Of a DNA stretch of 64,000 bases, positions 11,752-24,030 are shown in pieces. Each line of letters starts with the position of its first letter. Within the stretch, counting starts at the first letter, position 1. The translations under genes were made by a program, and so were the position numbers. Origin of the DNA: Uranotaenia lowii. Its lineage: Eukaryota; Arthropoda; Insecta; Diptera; Culicidae. The stretch is taken from NCBI RefSeq assembly GCF_029784155.1, contig NC_073693.1, forward strand, positions 230,693,621 through 230,757,620, written 5' to 3'. A model generated the notes under the pieces. It was not told where the DNA came from. It was given only the letters and a program-made list of their open reading frames with translations, and ran no database searches.

Positions 11752-12868
11752 AGTTCTTTTAGAAATGGGACAGTTACGAATGCGTATACCTCAAAAACAA
11801 TTCATTTGATCTTAATACTTTCCATAAAAGAAATGAAGGTAATCTTTTGATAATTCATAATAGAAATTGAAAAAAAATATTTATTGTTTTTTGTAAGAAA
11901 AAAATCTACTTTATTCTTGGTACCTCCCATCTGCCGACGCACACTTTTTTCAGTCATGTTATTGATCAGTTTTTCAAACTTATACATCGTCTAATCTGAA
12001 TCTTAGGTGGCTACATTTTCCTCCTTCAATTTCTGCTACTTTTCGGTCCAATGCTTCTTTTTTAAAAGAAACTGAGGGCAATTCAGTGGATACAGCTGTT
12101 TCGAAATTAACAAAACTTGATTATTTTTGAGTCACTTTAAAGCGTTTTAAATGGAAATGCAAAATCTGATAGTAACGAAGTAAAACCATGATGAGATTGA
12201 ACTTAAAATTTAATCGGTTAGTAAAGATCGTAGGTTGCGAAGAGTACATACAAGATAACTCTTTTTACGCTTTTAAAACAGCTAAAATCGAAGTTTTCAT
12301 TTGGAAAATTGTTGATTTTTTAAATAGGGTATTTCATAAGTTTTGTCGTTCACCAGAAATCATCTGTCCCACAGCCTCGGTACCGAGTTTACGAGCTCTG
12401 GATCTAGCAAAAAATTGTTGTTTGAGGTTAAGTTTTAATTACTCATTAAGTCATTACTTAATAGACAACACTTTCAGCTCATCGGAGAAATTTTTTTTGG
12501 ACATTTCAGCGATCTATCTTAGTTTTTTGCTTATTCAAAATCAAAAACGCTGGAATGAGACTTGACTTCCTTGATGATCCTTAACCGTAGATGCCAATCA
12601 TGTGCTCCACTCCAATGCTGAGTTTGAACTTCGTGGACACTTTTAACATTGTTTTCATACTTTTCCTACTTTAAATAATCAAAGGTTTTATGAGCTATCA
12701 TTTTTATAATGATGGATTTCGTAGATATCTCGAAAACGTGTAGATTGAAAATTTTGAAAAAAAAAAACAAAGGTCGGATAGTACTTTTTACAGGCAGCAA
12801 AATGCTGTCAAAATATTGAATGTCAAATTACCAGTAAATAAGAAAGTGTCCTATTTCTAAAATTACTA
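11752..12868 (+). mobile_element. non-autonomous element with AGAAATGGGACA ends
   Basis: The ends are inverse copies (TTTTAGAAATGGGACA near 11757, and TGTCCTATTTCTAAAA near 12849). A second copy lies in inverse orientation at about 48600-49860. Both share words such as CATAAGTTTTGTCGT, TACGAGCTCTGGA and GACTTGACTTCC. The 125-codon open frame at 12188-12565 has a partly similar but broken counterpart in the other copy, so some old coding sequence may be buried here. No transposase motif is recognisable. Confidence 0.55.
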
Positions 12869-13023
12869 AGCTTTTATTACATAAGCGGTGCAATACTTTA
12901 CAAATACTTGTTACTTTATGAAATAAAAGTAACAGTCGGATTTCGTAAACATAAAATAGTGACAACTACGTTTAAAAAAATCATAAAGTAAGACTACCAG
13001 TGGAAGTTTTACGCTTCTGAAAT

Positions 13024-14373
13024 CCCAAGCAACCAAAAGTCTCATATCTACTTAAACTCGTGCCTCCAAGGTTCGAATTTCGCTGAACGAAAGTTCCAAA
13101 GGGAATTGGTACCAAATTTCCTCGAATGTGAGCATGAAAGTTACAAAAGGTTCCTCAAATAGCCTTCTATGGACATGAAGTTCCAAAATGTTCCTCAAAT
13201 AGCTTTTTTGTGACATGTCATTCGCATCCACACGGTATAAAAGTTACAAATTAGATCTCAAATAGCCTTCTGTGGACTTCAAGTTCCAAGAAGTTCCTCA
13301 AATAGCCATTTTTGTGATATGTAATTCGCATCATTCAGAATAAAAGTTACAAATTGGGTCTCAAATAGCCTTCTATAGACTCGAAGTTCCAAAATGTTCC
13401 TCAAATAGCCAGAGACATGGCATGGCCGCCATTTCATGAATATGAAATGTGAACGAACATCACAAAAGGGCATATAATAAATTGATCATTTTTTGGTGCT
13501 TGAAAATTGTTGAAATGTATAATTTATTTTGAAACTTCAACTCAAAACAACTTAAAGCTAACTCGCTAATGATTGTTTTTGAAAAGAGTAAATATTAATT
13601 AAATATAAAATTTCGTCCAACTGTATTTACTTACCACGAATTTATCACACATTGAAAGTCAGTTGAAGCAATTCATTAATTAAATATCAATATTAACTCA
13701 AGAATTTGTATGATTTTATGCTTAACAGTTATAAACATGGAATTCCATTTTTTTAAAATTCGATATTATTTTAACGGATTATTGTTTTATATGCCGTTTC
13801 GTAATGTTTCTTAGTAATAATCAACATGCGTCTTTGCTGCTGGCCGCTGGCTGCCCTTGCGGGTATTCTAGGAAGCTTATAACCAATTCGAATTTTAGCT
13901 GCCGGCAAGGCAACATCTAGGCGTGGCGTCGTGGCAGCGTGTTTGGCTATCATCTCGGAGGATCGGGTTCAAATCTGGAACCAGGACTAATTTTTACATT
14001 AGGTTGATTGCTTGAGTAAACGAATCAAACAATTATGTAGCAGAACTGGCGTGCGTGCTGGCATGTATCGAACAAAGTTAAAAAAAGGAATTAAGTAAGA
14101 TCAATTGAGGGAGGTGATGGGAGGAATAAAGATGGATGCCGAGAAACCAGCAGCACCACATGGGCTGGTGGTGACCAAAGTAAGAGAAGAGAATTTTTTT
14201 TGCTGATTAAACGTTTACTTGTGGGCTGAATAGAAGGCCGTTCAAATCTGTAATGGAACTTCAAAGTTTCAATAAGAACTTAAATTTTGGGCTGAATAAA
14301 ATGAACTTCGACACATTGATTATGCTGATTAAGCTGTGTTCGACCTTTTTAACGATACTTTTGGTTGCTTGGG
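13024..14373. mobile_element. non-autonomous element with CCCAAGCAACCAAAAGT ends
   Basis: The left end CCCAAGCAACCAAAAGT at 13024 is mirrored by ACTTTTGGTTGCTTGGG near 14357-14373. No transposase frame is present. Inside, about 13130-13420 holds roughly 2.5 copies of a 105-bp tandem repeat (shared words GTTCCTCAAATAGCC and AAGTTCCAAA). A tRNA-like patch at about 13915-13985 contains GGTTCAAATCTGG. The same ends occur at 20916-21745, and a related end (CCCAAGTAACA) at 49938-51692. Confidence 0.75.
13130..13420. repeat. tandem repeat, period about 105 bp
   Basis: Three successive occurrences of TTCCTCAAATAGC (near 13190, 13300 and 13400), each preceded by CTTCTRTRGACNT and AAGTTCCAA, mark a degenerate tandem array inside the CCCAAGC element. 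The 64-codon frame read through it is an artefact. Confidence 0.6.
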
Positions 14374-15059
14374 ATGCCTACTAGAAAAATGATCACTCGT
14401 ATGGAATATTTTGGTCCATAAAGCATGATAGAAAATTCCAAAAATGGAAGAATCCTATTGAAAATCATATGATTCCGTACATATAATATCCACGGTAATA
14501 TTTTCGTTTTCTTCTATCTACGAATGAAAATTATACTGCATGGTGAAGGCATTGGCAATGCCGCACTGCATTGTATGAAATCAACGAAAAAACATTATTT
14601 TAACTATTTCAGTCCTACCAACAATTTTTTTTATTTTTCATCTTTCTAAAATTTGGAAGAAAATGAAGAATTTGGAACTTCAGAAGTTGCAAGAGAAATA
14701 AAATTCATAACCATTTGCTCGTGTAAAGTTAGACGTAAGTGACATTTTTTTTCCAAAAAAAGTTATTTTTCATTTCATTACTTAGCCCAAATTTCTGAAG
14801 TGTACAGTAGACTGAGTCAATTTTAGGTCATTATGCAAATTTAGCAATTTTAAGATTTGGATTAAAACATCTTAATATTTATTCACCTTTAGAAATATTT
14901 TGGAAGTAAGTTTGTCCACGTGGACATTGTAACCTCCTACTCGGTTACAACCTGCATTGTATGCATTTCGGTGGCAGTTTTGCCCTGAAATATGATAAAA
15001 TGTAGATAAATGTAAATATTCATGCGATAAAGTTTTGCATTATATACATTTAAATATTA
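14374..15059. other. gene-free sequence
   Basis: No supported feature. A GGCATTGGCAATGCC palindrome sits near 14545-14563. Confidence 0.3.
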
Positions 15060-15976
15060 TAGGGGAGAGTGGGGTATCGTGGGCCATGGGGAAACGTGGG
15101 CCACTTTTAATATCTCAGATGTGTGTTGAGATGAAAATCTCAATCCAACTGTCATCGTCGTCGCTTTGCGTGAGCATATATTCCTATATGTTGTTGACTG
15201 AAATACGCATCATATGCTTCTTTTATTTATCAAGCTAAAAAAAGTTAGAAAAATTTACTTATATAATTAAAAAAACACCCGCTAATTTCATCGATGGGAA
15301 ACCTAAAGTGCATAACAAAAATATGCTCATACGCTTATGATCTTAGTTTTGTCATGATCTTTCACGTGGAAAAGGAATTTTTGATGAAACATCAATAAGT
15401 CACACAAACGCAACCAATTTGCAAATCATAGCTTGTGGGGAATCGTGGGCCACACATCTTGAATCACCTATATTTTTATGTTTTTATACACATTCAGAAC
15501 TTAAAATACGTTTTCACTATCTGCAAAGTTTTCTTATGCCAAATGAATAGTTATGAAATATATTTTGTCCATCCTATATAAGAAATTTTGCCAAAACGTT
15601 CGCGAGCCAGGTTTTGGAATCTTTGCGATCATAAACAGCTCTCTTTTATATTTAATCATCTGAAATTGCTTTAAAACAACGAAATGAATTAGGAAATCAC
15701 AGTTTTGGGTCAAATCATAAAATTTGCATGTTATTTGGTCAATTTGGATTTGGTGGCCCACGATTCCCCACCATTTTTCAAAATCCGAAAAATATTGCTT
15801 TTTTTCAAACAGTCAGAATTTGGGAAAAATAACTTATTAAAAAAATTCAAAAAATACCTCATGATGCCTAGAAAATGTAGAAAACCATACCATTTTTTGT
15901 TTTCATTTTATCTTTTATAATAAAGAAGTTATGGAACAACGAAAAAAAGTGGCCCATGATTCCCCACTCTCCCATA
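15060..15976. mobile_element. TAGGGG-ended non-autonomous element, copy 1
   Basis: The left end TAGGGGAGAGTGGGGTAT (15060) and the right end, whose complement is TATGGGAGAGTGGGGAAT, are imperfect inverted repeats. Just inside the left end the motif GGGG(T/A)A(T/A)CGTGGGCCA occurs twice, 17 bp apart, and recurs near 15437 and 15760. A second copy of the element is at 60242-61145, with interior similarity over most of its length. No coding capacity is seen. The target duplication is unclear because the flanks are AT-rich. Confidence 0.75.
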
Positions 15977-16053
15977 TAATTTGGGCAATTTGTAGTAGAA
16001 AATAGGAGGATAGCAGTCATTTTTCTCAGTGTAGCAGATTAGGGCGACTCTAC

Positions 16054-17015
16054 TGTTATGCCAACCCATTTAGCCGAGACACCATCCGCGGCATACGAAA
16101 TCCGCGCCACATGCGGAAACACCAAGGGGATGACGTGGCCCAATCAGGAGCGTCGACATCAACGATTGGTCGTACCGGAGGAGGTGATAAAAGACCGACG
16201 CACCAATGGGCCGGCCTCTTATCCCTTGGGAACGCGAGTCCGCTAAGTGTCTTTCGACCGTTGTGCGCGCTTTATATTATCCGCCAACTAACGATCCGCC
16301 ATCCAAGAGTCGTGACAGTTGAGACCTTGGTGGCTGTTTATTTATCAAGTGCAATTTGATAAAGGCACCGTAGCCAAATAAGTGCCTAGTGCGTCCCAAG
16401 AGGGTCGAAAAGCCGTCCGTCAACATACGGCTGAAGACACCGGCCGTCCGTCAACATACGGCCAAGGACCAACCGTGAAAACTGCGGTTTTCACCCACCA
16501 TCTCCCTCTCGGAAATAGGCCTGGGTCGGCGCAAGTCAAGAGCGTCTGACTGGCCCTTCGGAGGGAATCCGAGGCCGAGAAAGAAGCCCTGACAGCAAGT
16601 ATTGGTATCCCCGGCGAAACTCCAAGTTCCAGACACGTGGTACCACGGCAGCGAGTTCCAGCAGGTGTCCGGCAGCACCGACGGGTCCAGAAGCAGCAAG
16701 CAGTGAGTCATAAAGTGTTTTTTTTTTAAATAAAATCTTTCCATTTAAATTCCTTAAATTTAAAGTTAGTTCGACTTCTAAATATTTCTCAATATACCCC
16801 TTTTGCTGTCCTATAAAAAAATTCTTGTACTTTATTGTGTGCACCGAAATAGCATCTTAAATACGGGTTATAACGGGGTGGGAGGTAACGACATCGAACA
16901 GGTAAGTGAGTGATTCCCTAGTTACGACGAGCCGACCCTGAGATTGGCTGGAGTCCGGAGCTAGCCGAAGGCCTAGTTTCAACATAACCTTAACCCCTAC
17001 CCCCTTCTCCATGGA
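16054..17015 (+). mobile_element. candidate LTR plus leader of a lost LTR retrotransposon
   Basis: The block is much richer in G+C than its surroundings and begins TGTTATGCC. A TATA-like word (CTTTATATTATCC) near 16268 could be an LTR promoter, and near 16865 the sequence GGGTTATAACG mirrors the start. A 19-bp direct repeat, CCGTCCGTCAACATACGGC, lies at about 16411 and 16443. After the presumed LTR end is TGGGAGGTAACGACATCG, which could be a primer-binding region. No gag or pol follows, so this would be a solo or truncated copy. The call rests on composition and end motifs only. Confidence 0.4.
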
Positions 17016-17540
17016 CAAGAGTACAGTGATTCAAAAAAAAATAAACTTGGAAAAAATTCATAAAAAGCTTTTTTGTTACATATTATACGCGGAAAGTTGA
17101 AAAAAATTAGAAATTGAAGTTTTTTTTTCAAAGTTTGCTTTTTTCTCTATAATTTCCAAAACGGGATTTGAGCTTTATACTGGAAAATTGAATATTTTTC
17201 AATTATTTATGAATATTTTCGTTAAAATTAAGTATGGGCTCCACAAAGACTCATTCAACCTACACCTCTTTTGTTTGATTAACACTCCAGCAACGGAGTG
17301 AATTTTTTTTCAAAATTCAAAAGCACATAAACCAGGTACATTTTTAAACTTTTATAGAAATCTCAGCATATTCATGTATTTTGTCAAGGTTTATTGCCGC
17401 TTGGGGAGGGTGATAACCTTGATCACCCCCTTAGGAACGCGCATTCTCATAATAAATGCAACGCATTGTTAAACTTATGCTTCGGAATTAGGTTTCAAAT
17501 TAATCCACTGTTATCAGTAAAACGAGTCGATGAATTTTCT

Positions 17541-17542
<2 letters not shown>

Positions 17543-17574
<32 letters not shown>
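17543..17574. repeat. (TC)n microsatellite
   Basis: A pure CT dinucleotide run of about 32 bp. Confidence 0.95.
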
Positions 17575-17578
<4 letters not shown>

Positions 17579-17579
17579 A

Positions 17580-19430
17580 TCACTGTGATTGATACCTGGC
17601 GGAAAATTCATTTTGACAATCGATTGTCATATTGCAAACGGAACATCCAATCATTTCACCTGGGCTGTCAGCCACAGGCCAGAGGAACAACAGTAAACCA
17701 TAATCAAATCGAACAATTCGAAACGAGCGCTGAGAAGCACATCATCATTATTCCACTTTGGCCAATATCTGATGTATCAGTTTGCTCTGTCCGTAGCTCA
17801 ATGCACATGAAAGCATCCACGGATGCATCCGGGAGCCATAGTGAATGAAATGCGCACCGCACCACGGACTGTCGATAAATTGAATGATGCAAAAGTGATC
17901 ATTTAGTGGAATTCGCAGGTACCGTTGTCGTTCCATACTATCGAGGGCTCGAATAACATGACAGTTGTCATCAAACCCCCGAGCCTGGAACGACCTGAGG
18001 AGAGTTCTGGTGGAAAAATGGCCATTATCGCACCCACGACTGAATGACTTTTTGGTTCATGGCATATGGTAGCAAGCAGATGAGGTGTATCTCCTGTCGA
18101 TAGACTGCCATGCGACTACCTTCGAACATATGTTTCTGTCTGGTCAGTATATTAGGGTTATAGGGTATTGCATGACATGTCTATCAAATTGCCTTCAACG
18201 AAATCAATTCGCATCATTTTGCTTTTTACCCAAATGGAACTTTCGAAAACAAAAACTTCATTTTAAACGTGTCTACTGAATCTCAACTTTGCAATTATTG
18301 ATTTTTTCTTCCATTTAGTAGTTCCATTTAAAAAATCTAAACATTATTCAAGCATCTAAATTGGTAATAGCTGCCCCCTATTAGAATGCATTGAGCAAAG
18401 TGCATCGGCAGCCGGCACCGATTTGCTTTCATCGTTCATTCATTCATCCAAATGGCACCACCCATTGCATAATGCACATTCATATACGCAGCCGGGGCAG
18501 ATAGGAAAAATGCAACAATATGCAAATATGTTTGCTCGTTTTCATTGATGGCCGGGTTTGACGATGATCACGATAATGGTGATGATGTTGTTTGAAATGG
18601 ACTCGGTAAATCGCACACGACAGATTTTTTTTTGCTGTTGTTGTCAGACGAGCCTCCACATGCAGTGCCTCGCTCAAACAAACCGGTAGCATTAATCTGC
18701 CGCTAATCAGCTTTGCGTTGGTTCGAGCTGCTGCAATAGTGCAAAGCTTTGTCGACATTTGACAATAGAGACAAGTTTCGTTATTCTTATTTAAGTTTGT
18801 TATAATGAACAAGTGACAGGTAAGAGTTACCTAACCACCCACTGACTGTCATCCGGGTATCATCTTGTCATCTCAATGACCTGCCATCAGACAAAAACGT
18901 GAAATTATGATCGCTTATTGTTGGTGTTCAGTTCATAAAGGTACTTACTTTCTGACTTTCGTATAGGATACCTGCTATTGGCTTGAAGTGGAAATTTACA
19001 TAGGTGCTCTAAAAATAGGGGTATGTTCCAAAATGAAAACCCCGAGAGCTGAAATTTCCTCTTTGCCTGCCAGAAGGCCTCATGCCGAATTTCAGCTCAT
19101 TTGGTTAACTATAAAGCGGGCTATACATAACACCACTTTACGCGCAAATTTGATGATCCTACGACGACGAAAAGAAATTAAATCTTTTTAAACCCATTAT
19201 TCAAACTGATTTGATATCCTTTATTACAACTTCATACTGCGAATATAATGTTCCATGGGAGAAAATGTTGATAGCATGATTTTCATATTGTGTATACCAG
19301 GAAGTTAGAAATAATATCGACTTATAAATTTATTATAGAATCTCCCGTTATGAATGTCGTTCAATTAAATGTTGTTAAATAGAAGGGAGTTTTAGGAAAT
19401 CTATGAATTATCTCTCGACATGTACGCATA
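17580..19430. other. gene-free, relatively unique-looking sequence
   Basis: About 1.85 kb without recognised repeats or domains, less AT-rich in places (17650-18080, 18400-18900). It may be ancestral host DNA (intron or intergenic). The short frames on both strands overlap each other and show no conserved motif. Confidence 0.4.
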
Positions 19431-19447
19431 CTAGAGCCTATTTCATC

Positions 19448-19530
19448 ACGTTCACCATGGTGTAAATGGCTAACGCCGACCTTGTACGGAAGCGGAAATT
19501 AGCGGGTTCAAGTCCTGCCGGTGAGCCGTT
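19448..19530 (+). mobile_element. tRNA-like SINE head
   Basis: A tRNA-like segment with AAATGGCTAACGC followed by a good box B (GGGTTCAAGTCCTGCC). Complete acceptor pairing is not visible, so this is more likely a SINE head than a tRNA gene. Confidence 0.45.
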
Positions 19531-20339
19531 GTATCTTTTACGAGAAATTTTTGATATTTACGGCTTATGTTCTTTCTTTCTTTGATATCTCATGTTTCTC
19601 TAATACTTTCCATCACCTTTGAAATGTGATAAGTTATCTATTTTTCTGGAGCATCTGTAACAGTTCTTTCCAATAATAAGAATTGCGCTTAGCAACAAAC
19701 TCTTGAATGAGTAAAAAAAGATGTACAGTTAAGAAAATCAAATGATTACTGTACCGCAAATCATCGAAGTCACATCAAGTTCCGCTATAAGCTCAAAAGC
19801 CTAAAGAACCTCAACTTGGTACCGTGAAAAACGCTCTAACAGAGCAACTAAAGGCCAATCGACAACTAAAACTACATCCTCAAGCAAACCACACCTTGTC
19901 GATAAACCGTAAGTTAAAACCAAATGGAAAACCGAATCCTTCTTACAAAACAGCGGTTTTATGTTGTAGGTCTGTCAAGGCACGAGTTTGATGCAAACTG
20001 CCCACGGAACAAAATTTAGCTGTCCTCAGAGTCGACAAATAACTACAATACGAAGAGCGGGAAACGGTAAAGTTGAGAAAGCCCAGGAGTTCAACTGGAA
20101 TACTGTTCTCCAGGTAATCCAGGTACCCGCTTAAACAGCATTTCACCCTAGCTAACCTCATTCATAAAATTTTAGAATTTGGGGAATCCCAATTCGAGAA
20201 GGAGAAGGGCCGTGTCAAGTGAACCAAATAAAACAGGTGATCGCAAGCTTCAACCCTGGCCAACCCAGCCTGCATGAGCGCATGCAAAAGCCAGCTATAA
20301 GAATATATCGGAACAAAATTATTGCATGAATGCCAATGA

Positions 20340-20915
20340 AAGCGGAAACATAAAAAACTTGTTTGCAGAGCTGTATCGAAGCTCTTTCCTTGCCTCTGGC
20401 TAGGATCTGCAACAGATCATTCCAGCAACGAAAATTCCAGATATATGGAAAAATTTGTTTATGTTTCCGGTGTTCAAAAATGGCGATCGTCGAGACGTTA
20501 AGCAATATCGTGGTATAACCAGTTTGTCTGCAGGGTCTAAGTTCTTTGAAATAATTGTTGGCCAAGCCCTTTTACGCGCCTCATCGCAGTACATCGCCCC
20601 TGAACAGCACGGTTTCATGCCTGGTAGATCGGTGAGTACTTATATCATAGAAAACACGTCGTTTTGCCTCAATCAGTTAGAAATTAAAAAAAAACAAGTC
20701 AATGCGGTGTATACAGATATCAAAGCCGCTTTTGACGCGATTGACCATAAGATTTGGCTCGCTAAGCTTGCCAAGCTTGGCATTCATGACAACATGATTG
20801 CTTAGCTGAAATCCTTTCTCACCGAGCGCTGCATAAGGATCATGTACGGCACTTGCATTTCATATCCTTTTACCAATGGATCTGGCGTCCCCCAAGGGAG
20901 TAATTTGGGGCCATT
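20340..20915 (+). pseudogene. LINE reverse transcriptase, N-terminal part (broken)
   Basis: The frame encodes the first half of a Jockey-superfamily LINE reverse transcriptase: a FPVFKNGDRRDVKQYRGIT block, then APEQHGFMPGRS, then the first catalytic-region block VYTDIKAAFDAIDH with its Asp. A stop at 20803-20805 breaks the frame, after which RT sequence resumes up to the conserved SGVPQGSNLGP block. There the CCCAAGC element at 20916 interrupts it. A further in-frame stop is seen upstream near 20401. The 5' part of the LINE (ORF1, endonuclease) was not recognised. Confidence 0.8.
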
Positions 20916-21745
20916 CCCAAGCAACCAAAAGTCGCGTTTTTACTTAAAGATGGAACTCTGAAGTTCACATTTGGCTGAAAAAATGTTTTACGGGAGCTTC
21001 AGATGACTTTTATCACGTAAAAGTAACTCAGGAACTTCCATCGCCCTTTGAAAGGTTAAACTATCGATAACGGAACTTCTAAGCGCTTTAATGCCACTTC
21101 TTTCAAGAAGGTCGATAACGTTCGCTTTACACTTTCTAACTCACCGTTAAGATACTTCTAGGTGTTTAAAGAACCTTTTGGGAATTCTAAGCGACATGTC
21201 AAAAATGTATGTCAGTTTCTTTTCATGGTATTGTTTTTTTTTATATCAGCACTGATATTTACCAATTGAAATTAAAGAATTTTTCTTATCAATGTTAAGA
21301 TATTCGAATAAATTTTTGATGATGAGAATTTTTGTATTTATTTATTAAATGTACTGAAAGTCCTATCTATTGACCAACCCATTCAATCACCTTAAATGAC
21401 ATTAAGTTTAAATTGCAACCTCGAGAGCAGCGGTTCAATTCTCTAGGCGTAAGTAGCTTTTGTAATCAAAACAATATAATTAAAATCAATAGACCATGGT
21501 AGACCGGCAACATAGCAATCTGTCATCTGGTTGTCAGAGCAATCTGTCAACCGAATTTTTTCCGGCGCGTAAAAGTTTTTTGACATTCTCTTAGAAGCTG
21601 AATAGCATTCTCTACAGCCACCTAAACGAACTTGAAAGTAGCCTTAAGAACTTAAATTTCGGGCTGACTAGCATTCTCTTCAGATAGAAACGAGAGCTGG
21701 TTAAGCTTCTATGAAACCTTTTGAGGGGAATTTTGGTTGCTTGGG
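20916..21745. mobile_element. CCCAAGCAACCAAAAGT-ended element inside the LINE
   Basis: The ends CCCAAGCAACCAAAAGT (20916) and GGTTGCTTGGG (to 21745) split the LINE RT between GP and LLFAQFF, so the host sequence proves the insertion. At most 2-3 bases of target duplication are visible. The element is about 830 bp and non-coding. It has the same ends as 13024-14373 and shares words such as GAACTTAAATTTCGGGCTGA near its right end. Confidence 0.85.
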
Positions 21746-22119
21746 TTATTATTTGCGCAATTTTTTAACGATCTGATTATAAGCTTGGAAGACGGAAAGA
21801 AAATTGGTTACGCTGATGACCTTAAAATATTTCTGCCAGTGGAATGTACTGCTGATTGCATTCGCCTCCAATCTCTGCTGAACCATTTTGGTGAATGGTG
21901 TAGACAGAACAAACTAACAGTCAGTGCATCAAAATGCTCTGCGATAACTTTTTATCGGAATAAAACACCGATCCCTTATGACTATAGTATCGGCCGCCAG
22001 CTTTTGAAGAGGCTCTTTGAAGTGGATGATCTTGGCGTGATCCTCGATGCGCAGCTCACTTTCAACAGCCAACGCTCTTCAGTTATCAACAAAGCGAATC
22101 GTCAGCTCGGCTTCATCAG
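21746..22119 (+). pseudogene. LINE reverse transcriptase, catalytic C-terminal part
   Basis: Continues the LINE frame after the insertion: LLFAQFFNDL, then the catalytic YADDLKIF box, then NKLTVSASKCSAITF and the VDDLGVILDAQLTF block near the RT/thumb boundary. The catalytic Asp pair is intact. The frame is ended by the hAT element at 22120. Confidence 0.85.
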
Positions 22120-22705
22120 CAGGGTGTCGACTACCTGAAAAAACCTGGAAAATCAGGGAAAATTAGGGAATTCAATTTGCATCAGGGAAAATCAGGGAAC
22201 ATCAGGGAATTTTCGCACCAATCAGGGAAAAAATAATGATCCTGATTTTATTTGAAGAAATTGAAACGTCATAGTTTATTATCTTCTTAAAAACATGCGG
22301 ATATGACACTAAGAATGCTATGAAAAAATGTCCTAAGCTCAGCGAAAAGCAAGTTCTGCAATTTCGTATCGAATGCAAAGGAATGCTGAAGGCAATTGTA
22401 CTTAAGTTAATAAAGCGATCGCCATTAACTTATCCTCTGACCAAGGCCGCCTCTTGCCTTGATCCGGTAGTTATCAGCAGCGATACCAAATTGGCCAAAA
22501 AACGATTTGAGAAGACTTTGACTATATTATGACAGATACTGGACGCGTTAGTGGATCCTCGGCAGATTTAGCAGTGCGGCAGTATTCCGGAGTGATTGCC
22601 AGAGGCGATAAATTTTATAATTATGACCGTAGCAAAGAAAGGCTGGATCATTTTTGGAGTGAAGTGCTAGCAAATGCCAAGTGTCCACAATTCTTCAACA
22701 TCGTC

Positions 22706-22897
22706 TAAATTTTTTGTGTTGTTTCGATTATAGTCGTTTTACCATCTTTATGGCATTCGCGACTTTATCAAAGTTGCGGACCGTTATTGAAAAACTTATC
22801 CGGTACAACTGCGTTCGATGTTTACTCTTGGGCTCGAACTCGCGGACATCGGCTCAGGAGACAACAGACTTACCAACTGAGCTATATCACAAGCCCT
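22706..22897 (-). mobile_element. tRNA-derived SINE with 9-bp target duplication
   Basis: AACATCGTC occurs at 22697-22705 and 22898-22906 and flanks a 192-bp insert, a clean target duplication. On the minus strand the insert has box A (TAGCTCAGTTGG) and box B (GAGTTCGAGCC), both good RNA polymerase III promoter matches. The body then carries CCGGATAAGTTTTTCAATAA and an A/T-rich 3' tail. It interrupts the hAT transposase between QFF-NIV and its continuation. The same family is seen at about 610-895. Confidence 0.9.
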
Positions 22898-23034
22898 AAC
22901 ATCGTCAAAATGATCTGCTGTCTTTCACATGGCAACGCGAATGTTAAACGTGGTTTTTCGGTAAATTCCGAATGTCTCTTCGAAAATATGCGTGAAGAAT
23001 CAGTGGTGGCTACACGCTCATTTTGTTATAACCA

Positions 23035-24030
23035 TTTATGATTCTTAAATAACCATTTTATGATATTTACTCCAAAACCGTCAATATGGTTATTTTTCAA
23101 CAATTTTTCTAGAAAGAATTTGAACCATTTTGCTAGTTTTCGAGTATAAACCAGAAAATGGTTGAATAATTTGATATCGCCATTTTGAAAGCAGCAATTA
23201 CAGCCGGACGCCCATTAAGCAAATTGTTTTCTTCCGCGGAACAGCATCCAGTTTACAGAAAAATCGGTTCTGGAAATCGTGGAAACTTCGGATTTGTAGG
23301 AGATGGAGAAAGGTAAGTGATATCTTCCAATTATTTGTCGATCCCAACATCATAAACAAAAAAAATTTCAGGGTACCGATTGGATGACGCCGGTTTAGGC
23401 ACGACAGATACACCAACAACATTCAATAGGGCGAGGACTCACTCACCGGTCCATCGTTATCAGCCACAGCTAATGGAAGTACAAAAGGAATTGTGTTTCA
23501 CACCATCCGGAAGCAGCTGGAACGGGCCGGAATGTATGGAAAACATCACCAGCGAGTCAAAGGTTATTCGCCAGACCCGCCTCCTCCACCCTCACCCCGT
23601 TAAGGATAGCAGACTAGTGATTATTGTATTGGCCATTCCGCAAGAGGCCATCCATCCATCCCATCCCGGTAGCGCTCGTGGGGGAACTTTACTTTTGCTT
23701 AAATTAAAAGGCTATCAAATGGGTCATAGTTTATAAGTATTATCATAGTTTATAAGAAATAAAATAATTATCCTGATGACTCTTGTTCATCTAAATTCCT
23801 TCGACAATTGTAATCAATTTCACAAATCGCACAAAACAGCTCTTACGGTTGAAAAATAACCATTTTTCAATTTCTACGGTAATCTTTCTTACGGTTAAAA
23901 AATAACCATATTTCTACTTCTCCCCGAAAAGTCGTTTTATGGGTTCTCATGGAGAACTCATAAAATGACATTTCCCGGGAAAAGGTCAAAAATGGTTATT
24001 TTTGAAACATATATGGTTTAATAGTTTCTA
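23035..24030. mobile_element. AACCATTT-rich insertion within the hAT
   Basis: The hAT transposase reading breaks near 23030 and resumes near 24046, so about 1 kb was inserted. Both flanks of the insert are rich in the word AAATAACCAT and its inverse (23055-23200 and 23855-24015), giving a foldback character. The middle (23190-23740) is less AT-rich and contains a GTAAGT...TTTCAG pair (about 23312 to 23370) that looks like a small intron between two open segments. No domain is recognised in the 118-codon frame at 23380-23736. Confidence 0.5.

Noticed and set aside
12188..12565. 125-codon plus-strand gene
   Set aside because: It lies inside a repeat, has no domain, and the other copy of the repeat is broken.
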